In this document: positions 1-8,546 of the stretch, in pieces
Position numbering within the stretch: the stretch's first letter is position 1
How the letters are laid out: each line of letters begins with the position of its first letter
Origin: Oleiharenicola sp.
GTDB taxonomy: Bacteria > Verrucomicrobiota > Verrucomicrobiia > Opitutales > Opitutaceae
Assembly (NCBI GenBank): GCA_025363455.1
Contig: JANYDW010000007.1
Location: 1-64,000, forward strand
Direction: 5' to 3'
Length of the DNA: 64,000 nt
Program-made: the position numbers and the translations under genes
Notes under the pieces: model-generated
Told to the model about the DNA's origin: nothing
Database searches by the model: none
The model's input: the letters and a program-made list of their open reading frames with translations, nothing else

Positions 1-370
1 ATGGCCAAGATCTAACGTGTCTCCCAGCGACCAAAACACCGCTCCGCACGCAAAATGCGTCACACCCCAAAACTGACCGATGAAACTCATATCATGAATG
101 TTATAGAATCTAACCGCTCCACGTTCCGGACAGTAGTGACGGAACACACAGAACACACGGAAGGTATCCGGATCAGCACGGATCTTTAGCCGCAAAGAAA
201 CGCAAGGAGCACAAAGACAATCCATTCAGGCCCCGCTTCTATGCGATCTATGTGTTCTTTCGCGGCTACAGTTTCTTCACGGCAGCATTGGAGTCAGGGC
301 ATTTGGGCCTAAAGCTTTGCGGAACATCGGCCCGGTTGGCAGACACTAAGCAGCACACCGTCTTTACCAC
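1..370. other. Non-coding left edge with an inverted repeat
   Basis: No convincing gene is visible in this stretch; the ATG at position 1 is followed by a stop after four codons. It contains an imperfect inverted repeat, AGCCGCAAAGAA near 188-199 and TTCTTTCGCGGCT at 255-267, with a purine-rich interior. This resembles a small non-autonomous repeat; a related motif with CCACAAAGGCAC arms occurs at 8431-8546. The promoter of the gene starting at 371 must lie here, but I cannot point to clear -35/-10 boxes. Confidence 0.5.
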
Positions 371-2242
371 ATGAATCTCAAAACCAATGTCCCCGCGTGG
401 CTGCGCCTGTTATGCCTGGTATTCACGTTGGCAGGGGTGCCGGCCTTTGCCGTCAACCCGCCGACGGCCGGCGGCGTCGAGGTCATGGTGGCGCCGACGC
501 CTATGACGATGGTGGCTGAGGGCACGGGCGTGCATGGCCAGCTCGTCGTCGCCCCGGAGATCCTCAGCGCCGACACGAGCGGCAACCTGGTCTATACCAT
601 CACGGTCGAGCCCCGGCACGGGCGGGTGGGACTGGCTGGTGGCGAGCAGGAGGATTTCTTCCAGACCAAGACCGGGCGGTCCGGCTATTTCGCGTACCAG
701 CCGCGGGAGGATTATACGGGCGAGGACTCGTTCACCTACACCGTGCGCAACGAGAACTCCGGCCTGGTGTTTCAGAACAGCGTGGTGCTCGACGTGAAAC
801 CCGCACCGCCGGTGGTCCTGGACAAGCTGGTCGTCACCGGGCCGCGGGAACGAGCCGTGACGCCACGAGCCGTCGTGCTGGCGACGCGGCCCAATACCTT
901 GGTCACACATAAAATCCCAAGCCACGAAAATTTCATGACCGAGGCGGACCGCGCCAGCATCGCCAACCCGAAGGTGGCTTATGTCCTCGACGACAAGGTC
1001 AAGGCGCAGCACGGGACCGCCCGGCTCGATCGCGCCACCGGTCAGCTGACCTACGAGCCCAATCCCGGCTTCATCGGCGAGGACCGTTTCAATTACTACA
1101 CGTTCGACGAGAACAACTCCTCTCTCGGCGTGGACAATGTCATCGTGGTCAGCGTCGATCCGATCCGCGACGTGAAGCACATGATTGTGGACCGCGCCAG
1201 GAGCCGGGAGGTCGACCTCTTGTTCGTCATCAACAATTCGCCCTCGATGGCCCCGCACCAAGGCCGCATTGCCGACAACCTCCGGCGCTTCCGTCAGCTC
1301 TTCGACGAGCGTCAGCTCGACTACCGGATCGGGGTCCTGACGACTGACTTCGTCAACAAGGACCAGCCCTACTTCAAGACGGTGCGGGGCGCTGAGCTCG
1401 ACGCGGCTGGCCATCCCGTGCTCGACCGCAAGCAACGGCCGAAGGAGATCAAGAAGAAGGTGGCGAGCAACGGCACGCTCGTGACGCTCCCGGTGATGGC
1501 GCAGCCCTGGGTGACGCCTTCGACGCCCGACACCGTCTTTGCCGAACTCGTGAAGGTCGGCACCAACGGCGACAGCAACCGCACGGCGTTCACGGCGGTG
1601 TACAACTTCGTTTCCAACTACCAGCACAACGAGCACACCCTGCTGCGCCCCGACGCCACCACGATCGTGGTCTTCTTCATGGAGGAGGAGGAGACCCGCA
1701 TGGCGGTGTGGAAGGACCAGCCCAAGTCGCAGGCGAACGGCGAGCGCCAGGCTGAATGGATCGAAAACGGCCAGCTTCCGGAACTGCTGAACCAGTATAA
1801 CGCGAGCAATCCCCAGAAGCGCCAGACGCTCGACAGCTACATCAACTACTGGGTGCTGCGCCCCTTCATCATCGTCAAAGGCAACAAGCGCGGAAAAATC
1901 GAGATGCACGCCGTGGTGGCGCCGGGCAACGTGTCCCACCGGCGTGCGGCCGAGCTCACGGGCGGCACGGTATTAAATATCGAGAGCGATTTCTCCGGTC
2001 CGCTCGCTGCGTTGGGCGATCGCATCGCCGACACCGTGGCCGTCGCGCTCGAGCCGGTCGGCACCGGTGCCACGCTCTACAAGAAGAGCCTGCGCGTGTT
2101 GGTCGATGGGCAGGAGGTACGACCGGATCCGGAGAACGGTTGGGTTTACGACGAGCTCACGCACAGCGTTCGCTTCCAAGGCGCCGCCAAGAAACAAGCC
2201 TTCACCGCGAAGATCGACATCACCTACGAGGAACACCGCTAA
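371..2242 (+). CDS. Secreted protein with two Ig/cadherin-like domains and a VWA-like domain
   Basis: A signal peptide is visible at residues 1-27 (hydrophobic LRLLCLVFTLAG, then AFA before the cleavage point). Two tandem Ig/cadherin-like repeats follow, around 55-142 and 200-263, each ending in the typical Y-x-P-x-x-x-(Y/F)-x-G-x-D-x-F pattern seen in bacterial surface proteins. The C-terminal half (about 280-540) looks like a von Willebrand factor A domain: hydrophobic strand LLFVI, then NNSPSM where a MIDAS DxSxS normally sits. The first metal-binding Asp is replaced by Asn288, so metal binding may be altered. It probably acts outside the cytoplasm in adhesion or as a structural surface protein; no anchor motif is obvious. 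The ATG at 371 is chosen because the signal peptide starts there. Ligand and specific function are unknown. Confidence 0.8.
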   Translation: MNLKTNVPAWLRLLCLVFTLAGVPAFAVNPPTAGGVEVMVAPTPMTMVAEGTGVHGQLVVAPEILSADTSGNLVYTITVEPRHGRVGLAGGEQEDFFQTKTGRSGYFAYQPREDYTGEDSFTYTVRNENSGLVFQNSVVLDVKPAPPVVLDKLVVTGPRERAVTPRAVVLATRPNTLVTHKIPSHENFMTEADRASIANPKVAYVLDDKVKAQHGTARLDRATGQLTYEPNPGFIGEDRFNYYTFDENNSSLGVDNVIVVSVDPIRDVKHMIVDRARSREVDLLFVINNSPSMAPHQGRIADNLRRFRQLFDERQLDYRIGVLTTDFVNKDQPYFKTVRGAELDAAGHPVLDRKQRPKEIKKKVASNGTLVTLPVMAQPWVTPSTPDTVFAELVKVGTNGDSNRTAFTAVYNFVSNYQHNEHTLLRPDATTIVVFFMEEEETRMAVWKDQPKSQANGERQAEWIENGQLPELLNQYNASNPQKRQTLDSYINYWVLRPFIIVKGNKRGKIEMHAVVAPGNVSHRRAAELTGGTVLNIESDFSGPLAALGDRIADTVAVALEPVGTGATLYKKSLRVLVDGQEVRPDPENGWVYDELTHSVRFQGAAKKQAFTAKIDITYEEHR

Positions 2243-2250
2243 CATTGTAG

Positions 2251-2272
2251 GGCGGGGTCTCCGCACCCCGCC
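2251..2272. terminator. GC-rich hairpin after the VWA-protein gene
   Basis: GGCGGGG at 2251-2257 pairs with CCCCGCC at 2266-2272, starting 8 bases after the stop codon. No T-run follows, so it may be a repeated extragenic palindrome rather than a rho-independent terminator. The GTAGGGCGGGG-type lead-in resembles the repeats at 17996, 30614 and 44336. Confidence 0.45.
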
Positions 2273-2440
2273 ATGCTTTCCGGCCTTGGGACGCTGCGGC
2301 CCGGCTTGCACCTGAATGCGGCTAGTCATCTCCCGGGCGACGACGTGGTGGTCGAATCGCGGCGCACCGGCTATTTCCGGATAAGGCCACACGGAAAACA
2401 CCGGCTGGCCCGGATGGCGCCGTCAGAGTATCCTGACAAC

Positions 2441-2584
2441 ATGGCGGATGATAAATCGAAGGTCAGTATGCCGGATCGGAACCGACTCTCGCGGCTCCAA
2501 GATTACGAGTGGGCGTATGAGTTGCTGAAGCTGCACCACGAATTTCCGCGGGGCTTGCTAAAGGAATGGCTCGCGCGCGCCTGA
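2441..2584 (+). CDS. Small hypothetical protein (47 aa)
   Basis: An ATG at 2441 opens a 47-residue frame rich in charged residues, ending in GLLKEWLARA, 12 bases before the polX start. The same frame stays open upstream to an ATG at 2273, but that part overlaps the GC-rich hairpin and reads like non-coding sequence, so the shorter start is preferred. The amphipathic composition (LQDYEWAYELLKLHHEF) looks protein-like. I recognise no family. It could be translated with polX, but the gene is unproven. Confidence 0.4.
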   Translation: MADDKSKVSMPDRNRLSRLQDYEWAYELLKLHHEFPRGLLKEWLARA

Positions 2585-2596
2585 CCGCACCCTGAC

Positions 2597-4276
2597 ATGG
2601 TTGCGCCGACCCACCCGCGCCCGCTCAGCAACCCGGAGATCGCCCATCGCCTGGCGGCGTACGCGCACGTGCTGCAGTCCAAGGACGAAAACCCGTTCAA
2701 GGTTCGCGCCTATCGGCGGGTGGCGGCGATCGTCAAGGGCCTGCGGGAAAGCGTCGACCAGCTCGCGCGCGCCGGGGCTGATCTCACGCGCTTCCCCGGC
2801 ATCGGCCGGGGCATCGCGTCCGCCGTCCGCGAAATTGTCCACCATGGGACGCTGGGCCAGCTGGAGCTACCGTTGACTAATGTTCCGCCCGAAGTCGCGG
2901 TCGTGAACGAGTACCCGAGTCTCGATCCCAAGCGGGTCGCACAGGTATTTCAGCGGCTGCGCATCCGCACCTTGGTGGAGCTGAAAAAGGAACTCGAGGC
3001 GGGCGCGATTCGCGCTGCGTTTGGCGGACGGATGGAGGATCATTTCCGCAACGCCTTTCGCGATACAACCTTGATCCTGCTGGACGATGCCGAGGCGCTC
3101 GCGGCCGAACTCAAGGCCTGGTTGCTGGCACGTTGTGGCGCGAAGCGGGTGGAGGATGCGGGCGATCTCCGGCGCCGGGTCGAGGCGATCAGCGAAATCG
3201 TGCTGGTCGTCGACACGGACAATCTCCCATTCCTGCGGTCGCGGCTGGCGAAGTTTCGCGGCGGCATCGATCTCGTTGCGACGGCCGACCGCCACGTTAC
3301 TTTTCAACTGCCCGGCTCGGTCCGGTTGACCGTGCACGGCGCAACCGCGGCGAACTGGGGCACTGCAATGGCCGTCGCCACGGGGTCCGCCGCGCACCTG
3401 AAGGAGCTGAAAAAAGTGGGTGGCTTGAACCGGCGGACAAGCACCGAGGAGGCGGTCTATACCAGCGTGGGGTTGAAATGGGTGCCGCCCGAACTGCGCG
3501 AGGGCCGGGGCGAGGTTGCCCAAGCCGCCCGGGACAAGCTCCCCGCCTCGGTGGAGCTCGCCGACATGCGGGGCGATCTCCACCTGCACACGACCGCCAG
3601 TGATGGGATCGACACGATCGAAGTGATGGCCGAGGCCGCCCGGGAGCGAGGCTACGAGTATATCGGGATTACCGACCACTCGCAGAGCCTGAAGATCGCC
3701 CGGGGCATGAGCGTCGCGGCGCTGAAGGCGCAGATCCGACGCATCGACCAGCTCAACGGAAAATTGGAGGGCATCAGGATCCTGAAATCGGCGGAGGTGG
3801 ATATCCTGGCAGATGGCTCGCTGGATTATCCGGACGATCTCCTTGCGGAACTCGACTATACGATTTGCTCCATTCACTCGCGCTTCCGGCTCGGGCGCCA
3901 GGAACAGACCGAGCGCATCCTGCGCGCGATGGATCACCCCGCGTTCACGATCCTTGGGCACGCCACCGGCCGGTTGATTCTCCACCGGAGTGGCTACGAG
4001 CTCGACCTGCCGCGCCTCGTCACGCACGCGAAGGCCCGGCGTTGTTATTTCGAGATCAACGCCGATCCCGACCGGCTCGACCTTGCCCCTGACGATGTGC
4101 GCGAGGTGGCGAAGGCCGGGGTCAAACTCGCGATCGGCACGGACGCCCACCGCGCCGCCGGCCTCGATTACATGCGCTGCGGCCTCGACGTCGCCCGTCG
4201 TGCCGGCTTGGAAAAGTCGTCCGTGCTCAACACCGCCAGCCTGGCCAAATTGCTGCGCGTACTGCGCAAGACCTGA
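2597..4276 (+). CDS. polX: PolX-family protein with degenerate polymerase core and intact PHP nuclease domain
   Basis: Full-length (559 aa) bacterial PolX architecture: N-terminal helix-hairpin-helix region (FPGIGRGIASAVREI, about 66-80), Pol-beta-like core (about 100-315) and C-terminal PHP metallo-nuclease domain (about 325-550). The PHP motifs are present: DLHLHT (327-332), ITDHS (358-362), SAEVD (398-402), IHSR (426-429), GHATGR (454-459), EINADPDRLDL (486-496) and GTDAH (514-518). The polymerase motif, normally GSxRR followed by DxD, reads GDLRRR...EIV at 189-202. Both catalytic Asp are replaced (Glu200, Val202), and the later VDLR-type Asp is Arg in VRLT (242-245). Known PolX proteins act in base-excision repair with gap filling, 3'-5' exonuclease and AP-endonuclease activity. 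Here I infer only the nuclease function survives. The start at 2597 fits the domain onset. Confidence 0.88.
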   Translation: MVAPTHPRPLSNPEIAHRLAAYAHVLQSKDENPFKVRAYRRVAAIVKGLRESVDQLARAGADLTRFPGIGRGIASAVREIVHHGTLGQLELPLTNVPPEVAVVNEYPSLDPKRVAQVFQRLRIRTLVELKKELEAGAIRAAFGGRMEDHFRNAFRDTTLILLDDAEALAAELKAWLLARCGAKRVEDAGDLRRRVEAISEIVLVVDTDNLPFLRSRLAKFRGGIDLVATADRHVTFQLPGSVRLTVHGATAANWGTAMAVATGSAAHLKELKKVGGLNRRTSTEEAVYTSVGLKWVPPELREGRGEVAQAARDKLPASVELADMRGDLHLHTTASDGIDTIEVMAEAARERGYEYIGITDHSQSLKIARGMSVAALKAQIRRIDQLNGKLEGIRILKSAEVDILADGSLDYPDDLLAELDYTICSIHSRFRLGRQEQTERILRAMDHPAFTILGHATGRLILHRSGYELDLPRLVTHAKARRCYFEINADPDRLDLAPDDVREVAKAGVKLAIGTDAHRAAGLDYMRCGLDVARRAGLEKSSVLNTASLAKLLRVLRKT

Positions 4277-4349
4277 TCATGATGCCGCGGATCGTTCTCA
4301 AATCTCCGGTTTCAGCCTTCAGGGCTCTACCCACTGTCTGCCCGTGGGG

Positions 4350-5849
4350 TTACTTATTGTCCAAGGCAGCTCGAATTGCGGAGCGCTGGGAATTGGTTTT
4401 TGTGTAGGGCAGGAGATCGTCGGATGAGCCGGGCATTTTGCCGGGATTGGCCGCCCGAAAAGCATCCAGGACGGGCTGTAGTAAGAGCGTTCGAACGGTG
4501 GTGCTGCCCATGCCATTGGGCCCCACTATGACCTGGCTGTCGTAGTCGGGATCGACGGGCGATTTCACTGTGAGGACATATTCGCCACCTACCCCGATGT
4601 TGGGGAAGCGGCTGGCCGGAGAAATCTTGTAGTGTTGCCACATCTCCGCATTCACCGGATTGGGAAAATACGGGGCCAGTTGGGCAGGATCGGTCGGGAA
4701 AGCACCGCTGCCCTGGTTCAGGTAGGCCCGCAGGGCCTTGCGCAAGCCTTCTCCGAAGCGGACCATGACGGTCGTCCGTACGTGCGCCAAGGCGCGCCGA
4801 TAGTCTTCATCGGATATGAGCGGCAGCTTGGTCGCATCGAGCCAGTCCTCGGGCGTGGCGAGGGCGAGCTCCGGGATTTGGAACTCGGGGTATTGGCCCA
4901 TGAGTTCCCTCAGGATGTCTGCTCGTTCCTGCCAGGACGTCGCCGGTGTTTCCTTCAACGTCGCTACCTGGGATTTCAGACGGGCAAAATCTTCGGGAGT
5001 CGGGCTGGCGTCGGCGGATGGGGTCGAAGAATGGGGCAGGCCCCGCGCGGGTTTTAGCGGCGTTTGCAGCGAAGCGATTTCTTCCTGCAGCCGCGTGTTT
5101 TCATGGCGCTGCCACAGGACGGTGCCCGCGCAGATGCCCACCGCCGCCACGGCGAGCCCGGTTTTCAGGATCGAGGTATTCATAAGGAAAAGAAGCCCGC
5201 CGCCGGCGACCGCCGTGGAGACGCCCAGGGTGATGCTGGCGCCCAGCGCCGCCGGCGGCACGAGCGTGGCTTGCGCGGTCAGCGCCACGCCCAGCGCGGT
5301 GGTGGTGGAAACGATACCACGCCGATGAAGCTGCAGGCGCAGCTGTTCCAAGGCGCGGTCAACGCGCATGCGCGCGGCGTTTTCTGTCAGGCCGAGCCGT
5401 TGGCCGATGTCCGTATAAGCCTGGCCTTCAAAATAGCGCAGCAACACGGCCAGGCGGTCGCGTTCCGGGAGATCGAGGATGAGGGCATCGACCATCGGCC
5501 GCAGGGTCTCGCTGGTGCGTTCGTCGGATTGGGTCTCGGCTTCCTTCATCGCGTGGGCTTCCTGTTCGCGCCGTCGGCGCCGGCCTTCGCCCCGGCGCCA
5601 CCGGGCCGCGAGATGTCCGGTCGTGGTGTAGAGCCAGCCCCCGAGGGCCGGGTGAAGCTTAAGTGAGCCCGCCTTGCGGGCGAGAAGTGTGAAAGCGGCC
5701 AGCGAGATTTCCTCTGCGCAATGGGCATCGCCGGTTTGACGAAAAGCGGCGGCATAGATCACCGGCAAATGCTTTTGCACCAATGCGGCAAAGGCGGTCT
5801 CGGATTTTCGCTCGGCAAAGGCACGAAGCAGTTCCTGGTCATCGTTCAT
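4350..5849 (-). CDS. ECF sigma factor fused to a membrane-spanning C-terminal region
   Basis: The protein is about 499 aa from the ATG at 5849. Residues about 8-85 match sigma-70 region 2 and about 118-170 match region 4 (helix-turn-helix DIGQRLGLTENAARMRV). Hydrophobic segments follow at about 180-250, one of them ILKTGLAVAAVGICAGTVLW, then a short coiled coil (ENTRLQEEIASLQ) and a roughly 230-residue C-terminal domain I do not recognise. Fusions of ECF sigma factors to membrane and sensor-like C-termini are known from Verrucomicrobiota and Planctomycetota. The C-terminus may replace a separate anti-sigma factor and tether the sigma until a signal arrives. The frame extends upstream to 5906, but the ATG at 5849 begins the sigma domain directly. 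Target genes are unknown. Confidence 0.82.
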   Translation of the reverse strand: MNDDQELLRAFAERKSETAFAALVQKHLPVIYAAAFRQTGDAHCAEEISLAAFTLLARKAGSLKLHPALGGWLYTTTGHLAARWRRGEGRRRRREQEAHAMKEAETQSDERTSETLRPMVDALILDLPERDRLAVLLRYFEGQAYTDIGQRLGLTENAARMRVDRALEQLRLQLHRRGIVSTTTALGVALTAQATLVPPAALGASITLGVSTAVAGGGLLFLMNTSILKTGLAVAAVGICAGTVLWQRHENTRLQEEIASLQTPLKPARGLPHSSTPSADASPTPEDFARLKSQVATLKETPATSWQERADILRELMGQYPEFQIPELALATPEDWLDATKLPLISDEDYRRALAHVRTTVMVRFGEGLRKALRAYLNQGSGAFPTDPAQLAPYFPNPVNAEMWQHYKISPASRFPNIGVGGEYVLTVKSPVDPDYDSQVIVGPNGMGSTTVRTLLLQPVLDAFRAANPGKMPGSSDDLLPYTKTNSQRSAIRAALDNK

Positions 5850-6056
5850 GCGGGAGGTTTCTCCATCCAATCTCCGCCCAACGCAAAACCGCACATGCGG
5901 GCCCAAGAAAAGCGTCCGACACCATCTGGAGGTGGGCCCCTCCGCAATGCACGAGACAAGGCCCGGCCCAAGATCCAGTCGCCGCTCGGCACGGCTGCCG
6001 GCCCGCCACGAAACTGCATAGCCAGCCAGTTATCAGGATGTTGCATAGAGTTCATA

Positions 6057-6115
6057 TAAAACCGGTAAAAGACGGTATTAACGTTGTTATCTGCGGTAAA
6101 ACCGGTAAATACCTG
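6057..6115 (+). promoter_or_regulatory. Repeated operator-like sites upstream of hipB
   Basis: TAAAACCGGTAAA occurs at 6057 and again at 6097, exactly 40 bp (about four helical turns) apart. Each is centred on the palindrome ACCGGT, and the second sits in a longer imperfect dyad, GGTAAAACCGGTAAATACC, ending just before the hipB ATG at 6120. HipB-type antitoxins bind such paired operators to autorepress their operon. The sites are seen directly; the regulatory role is inferred. Confidence 0.6.
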
Positions 6116-6119
6116 TGTT

Positions 6120-6389
6120 ATGAACGAACTAAAGGAGCTGAGCGCCCGAGTAAGACACCAGCGGGTGGCGCAGGGGCTGAAGCAACAGGAACTCGCAGCC
6201 AAAGCGGCGGTGAGCGCAGACGCCCTCTCCGCTTTGGAGAATGGCCGCTCGGTGACGGTGGAATCGCTCGCCCGGGTGCTGCAGGCCTTGGGGTTTCGCG
6301 AGGCGTTGATCAACTTGTTGCCCGCGCCCGTGCCCAGCCCGATTGCATTGCAAAAACTGGCGGGCAAGGAACGTCAGCGGGTGCGGTGA
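6120..6389 (+). CDS. hipB: HipB-like XRE-family antitoxin/repressor
   Basis: An 89-residue protein consisting mainly of an XRE helix-turn-helix (residues about 5-60; ELAAKAAVSADALSALENGRS covers the recognition helices), as in HipB antitoxins. It should dimerise, bind the TAAAACCGGTAAA repeats just upstream, and neutralise the HipA kinase encoded downstream at 6605. The frame continues upstream to 6084, but the ATG at 6120 is preferred because the operator repeats occupy the upstream part. Unlike canonical hipBA loci, where the genes overlap or nearly touch, 215 bp containing a palindromic repeat separate it from hipA. That may uncouple translation of the two. Confidence 0.82.
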   Translation: MNELKELSARVRHQRVAQGLKQQELAAKAAVSADALSALENGRSVTVESLARVLQALGFREALINLLPAPVPSPIALQKLAGKERQRVR

Positions 6390-6420
6390 GTGAGACTCCC
6401 CTTTTTTCGATGCTCAATCC

Positions 6421-6564
6421 ACACACCCCGTCGCCTTTCGACCGGCTCAAGGCCCTGAGCTTGTCGAACGGGCTCCGCGCCACCCCTCTTCATAGAGGGG
6501 AGTTTCGACAACGTTGGTTTGGAGTCCCCTCTATCAAGAGGGGTGCCCGCAGGGTGGGGTGTGT
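6421..6564. repeat. 144-bp palindromic repeat between hipB and hipA
   Basis: Outer arms ACACACCCC (6421-6429) and GGGGTGTGT (6556-6564) enclose inner arms CACCCCTCTTCATAGAGGGG (6481-6500) and CCCCTCTATCAAGAGGGGTG (6526-6545). These are near-perfect reverse complements and each arm is itself palindromic. Related copies lie at 15455-15499 and within 44740-44990, so this is a dispersed family of extragenic palindromes (REPIN/MITE-like). No ORF is encoded. Confidence 0.75.
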
Positions 6565-6604
6565 AATGAATGTCCGTCAACCCGCGCACTACCCGCGCTA
6601 ACCC

Positions 6605-7924
6605 ATGGCCTCTCCCTTCGCAGACGTTTATTACCAGGGCGTGAAAGCGGGCGTGGCCTACTGGGACGCGGTGCGCCGCCTGGGGGTGTTCGAGTACACG
6701 CCGAAATTTGTCCGCACCGGGGTGGAACTGGCTCCATTGATGATGCCGCTCCGGGCCGGGCCTTATCAGTTTGCGAACCTGCCCGAATCCTTCGGCGGGC
6801 TGCCCGGGTTGCTTGCCGACAGCCTGCCGGACACGTACGGTAACGCGCTGATCGACGACTGGCTGCGCCAGCAGGGACGTACCCCGGCGGATTTTTCTCC
6901 CGTCGAGCGCCTGTGCTACATCGGCAATCGGGGCATGGGGGCGCTGGAATTTCGGCCGGCCTTGCGCGAACGGAATTCGAAGCCCGAACGCGTGGAGGTC
7001 GAAAAACTGGTGGAACTGGCCTCGGCGGCGCTGGCCCGACGCGAGGGCCTGACCACGAGCTTGGAAAGCGAGGAGGAGTTGAATGAAATCCTGCGGGTGG
7101 GCACCTCGGCGGGCGGGGCGCGCGCCAAGGCCGTGATCGCACTCAACCCGACGACCGGCGAGGTGCGCTCCGGGCAGGCCAGCGCTCCGCCAGGATTCGA
7201 ACATTGGTTGATGAAATTCGATGGCGTGTCCGCGGCCTTCGACGGCGTCAAGGATCCCCAAGGCTATGGTCGCATCGAATACGCCTATCACCTCATGGCC
7301 CGGCGCGCAGGCCTCAGCATGGCCGATTGCCGGCTGTTCGAAGAGGGTGGGCGGGCGCATTTCATGACCCGCCGCTTCGATCGTCCCGCCGGGGGCGGGA
7401 AGCGGCATTTCGCGTCGCTTTTCGGCCTGGCGCATCTGGCTTATGCGGCACCGGGGGCTCATGCGCACGCTTACGAAGATTACTTCGGGGTGATCGAAAA
7501 ATTGAATCTCCCGCCCGAGGCCAAGGTGGAGGGATTCCGGCGCATGGTGTTCAACGTGCTCGGCTGCAACCGGGACGACCACACGAAGAACTTTGGGTTT
7601 CTCATGACCGAAGACGGCCGGTGGGAACTGGCGCCGGCTTTCGACGTCTCCTACGCGCACAATGCGCAGCCGGGCAAGTGGACGGCGATCCAGCAGATGT
7701 CGGTGGCAGGCAAGCGCGAGGGCATCACGCGCGAGGACTTCATCGCGGCTGGCCGCCGGTGTGGCGTGGCCACCGTCCCGAAGCTCAATGCGGTGATCGA
7801 CCTGGCGACCGAAGTTTTCAGCCGCTGGGATGAGTTCGCCGCCGAAGCCGGGGTTTCCGCGGACAACACGGCGAAGATCGCCCGCGCGCTCGGGCAGCAG
7901 GCGGCGATAAGCGCGAAGCGTTGA
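6605..7924 (+). CDS. hipA: HipA-family serine/threonine kinase toxin
   Basis: A full-length 439-aa HipA. The N-terminal subdomain (about 1-120) has the typical LPESFGGLPGLLADSLPD signature at 59-76. The ATP-binding loop is VGTSAGGARAK at 165-175 with KFD at 204-206. The catalytic loop is NRDDHTKNF at 322-330, and AFDVS (345-349) takes the place of the DFG metal-binding motif. In E. coli, HipA phosphorylates glutamyl-tRNA synthetase and triggers persistence; other HipA-like kinases use other tRNA ligases. The target here cannot be read from sequence. All active-site residues look intact, so the toxin is probably functional and controlled by the XRE protein at 6120. The ATG at 6605 matches the family N-terminus. 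Confidence 0.9.
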   Translation: MASPFADVYYQGVKAGVAYWDAVRRLGVFEYTPKFVRTGVELAPLMMPLRAGPYQFANLPESFGGLPGLLADSLPDTYGNALIDDWLRQQGRTPADFSPVERLCYIGNRGMGALEFRPALRERNSKPERVEVEKLVELASAALARREGLTTSLESEEELNEILRVGTSAGGARAKAVIALNPTTGEVRSGQASAPPGFEHWLMKFDGVSAAFDGVKDPQGYGRIEYAYHLMARRAGLSMADCRLFEEGGRAHFMTRRFDRPAGGGKRHFASLFGLAHLAYAAPGAHAHAYEDYFGVIEKLNLPPEAKVEGFRRMVFNVLGCNRDDHTKNFGFLMTEDGRWELAPAFDVSYAHNAQPGKWTAIQQMSVAGKREGITREDFIAAGRRCGVATVPKLNAVIDLATEVFSRWDEFAAEAGVSADNTAKIARALGQQAAISAKR

Positions 7925-7991
7925 GCGCCTCATCGCGCCGAGGGCTTCATTCATGTTTGATCGCTGAGCGTCGCGCGGACAGATTCGCTGC

Positions 7992-8417
7992 ATGCCAAAG
8001 ACCCTCCCCACCGTCGCCGAATTCCTTGCCGGTCTACCCAACCATCGCCGCATCACGATGACCACCCTGCACACGGCCATCCGCAAAGCCGTGCCCAAGC
8101 TCGCGCCATTCATGACGTCCGGCATGGGACCGTCGCCCCTCATTGGATACGGCAAGTATCACTACAAGTCGGCCAGCGGTCGCGAGGGCGATTGGTTCAC
8201 CATCGGACTCGTCGCCGGGAAAAGCGGCTACGCCCTCCACGTCTGTGTCGGCGGTGAGGGCGGCTACCTCGTGGAGCAAAACGCGGCGAAGCTCGGCCAG
8301 GTTAAGACCGGTCGCAGTTGCATCAACTTCAAGAAACTCGAGGATCTGAACATCGCCGCCACGATGGCACTCGTGAAACAGGCCGCGAAATCCGGCGGCA
8401 TCAACGCGGTGGGCTGA
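7992..8417 (+). CDS. DUF1801-like small protein
   Basis: A 141-aa soluble protein with the compact alpha/beta look of the DUF1801/YdhG-like family: an early helix with KAVPKLAPF, a central Y-x-Y strand in IGYGKYHYKS, and a C-terminal FKKLEDLNI followed by a helix. This family has no firmly established function. It starts 67 bp after hipA on the same strand and could be co-transcribed, but such genes are also found alone. There is no signal peptide. The assignment is by appearance and moderate in strength. Confidence 0.7.
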   Translation: MPKTLPTVAEFLAGLPNHRRITMTTLHTAIRKAVPKLAPFMTSGMGPSPLIGYGKYHYKSASGREGDWFTIGLVAGKSGYALHVCVGGEGGYLVEQNAAKLGQVKTGRSCINFKKLEDLNIAATMALVKQAAKSGGINAVG

Positions 8418-8430
8418 GAATTGGATTCAA

Positions 8431-8546
8431 CCACAAAGGCACAAAGACACAGGGAAAGGCAGCGGCCACGAGAAGGGACAAGAAATCACAAAGCGGAATC
8501 TCGGTTGGGTTGATTCCTCATCGTGACTTTTCGTGACTCTTTGTGG
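8431..8546. repeat. Inverted repeat with CCACAAAG arms
   Basis: The left arm CCACAAAGGCACAAAGACAC at 8431-8450 is complemented imperfectly by a right arm ending CTCTTTGTGG at 8537-8546. The layout and purine-rich arms resemble the element at 188-267. No coding capacity. Confidence 0.5.

Noticed and set aside
410-1939. Leftward 509-codon frame opposite the VWA-protein gene
   Set aside because: His/Val/Arg-rich antisense frame; the plus strand has a signal peptide and domains.
6421-6564. Insertion sequence between hipB and hipA
   Set aside because: Palindromic arms are present, but there is no transposase or coding capacity; treated as a repeat.
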